Below are positions 5,933 to 6,119 of a stretch of DNA of 6,119 bases, one piece after another. The translations under genes were made by a program, and so were the position numbers. Source of the stretch: SMXL01 sp964527795 (lineage in GTDB: Bacteria; Bacteroidota; Rhodothermia; Rhodothermales; UBA10348). The stretch lies in the NCBI GenBank assembly GCA_964527795.1, contig CAZGOS010000189.1:1-6119 (forward strand). Reading direction: 5' to 3'. The notes under the pieces are model-generated. The model ran no database searches, was not told the origin of the DNA, and saw nothing but the letters and a program-made list of their open reading frames with translations. The stretch's first letter is position 1. The number at the start of each line of letters is the position of its first letter.

Positions 5933-6119
5933 ATAAGAATGATGTGCCAGGTTGAGACGCCAGAAGAGTCGATTGATAACGTCCTGTCGTTATTCCGGTG
6001 CAGACGAACACGATTCTTTTTCGAACTGAAGACAGAGATGATAACTTCGCATCAATCGCTTACTATCGTGCCACTACCATCGATTTCGTCTTGACATAAT
6101 TGCCGGCCTCGAACCGGTA
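5933..6119. other. No recognisable feature
   Basis: The right-hand end holds no supported gene on either strand. The antitoxin frame stays open to 6011, but that part lacks family similarity and reads as untranslated DNA. A TTGACA occurs at 6091-6096 on the plus strand without a matching -10 box before the window ends. Confidence 0.4.

Noticed and set aside
6091..6096. TTGACA on the plus strand as a -35 box
   Set aside because: No -10 box at the right spacing before the window ends, and no gene visible downstream.
1..6119. CRISPR array, tRNA, rRNA, integron attC sites, insertion sequence ends
   Set aside because: No regularly spaced repeats, cloverleaf, paired core sites or transposase fragments were seen on either strand.

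Overview
The window looks like accessory chromosome from a member of the Bacteroidota/Rhodothermota group. The main evidence is the large secreted CotH-family protein on the minus strand (1889-4114). It ends in a type IX secretion (T9SS) sorting domain of the PNPF...VYDALGRRV type, which is largely confined to that group. Most start codons lack a clear Shine-Dalgarno sequence, which also fits. The species cannot be named from the sequence.

Layout, left to right. (1) 1-1243, minus strand: an apparent two-gene operon of a winged-helix regulator (240-1166) and a nucleotidyltransferase-like protein (start at 243, running off the left edge). The genes overlap by ATGA. A perfect 11+11 bp inverted repeat (1208-1243) lies just upstream of the regulator. 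The arrangement resembles AbiE-type toxin-antitoxin systems. (2) 1244-1575: no intact gene, only two short plus-strand frames that may be a decayed gene. (3) 1576-1842, plus strand: a small protein with two membrane segments. (4) 1889-4114, minus strand: the CotH protein, convergent with the membrane protein. (5) 4143-4754, minus strand: a RelB-like ribbon-helix-helix antitoxin followed by a RelE/ParE-type toxin gene whose reading frame is broken. (6) 4868-5858, minus strand: a Xre/DUF2384 antitoxin followed by an apparently intact RES-domain toxin, with a sigma70-like promoter. (7) 5933-6119: nothing recognisable.

Three toxin-antitoxin or toxin-antitoxin-like modules are therefore packed around one secreted protein, all on the minus strand. 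One is recognisable and apparently intact (RES-Xre), one has a damaged toxin and an intact antitoxin (RelBE-like), and one is an under-described wHTH/nucleotidyltransferase pair. The last is the best candidate for an uncharacterised system here: the regulator appears to carry a degenerate nucleotidyltransferase-like domain while its partner keeps the catalytic-type motif. No search could be run, so family assignments rest on motifs recognised by eye.
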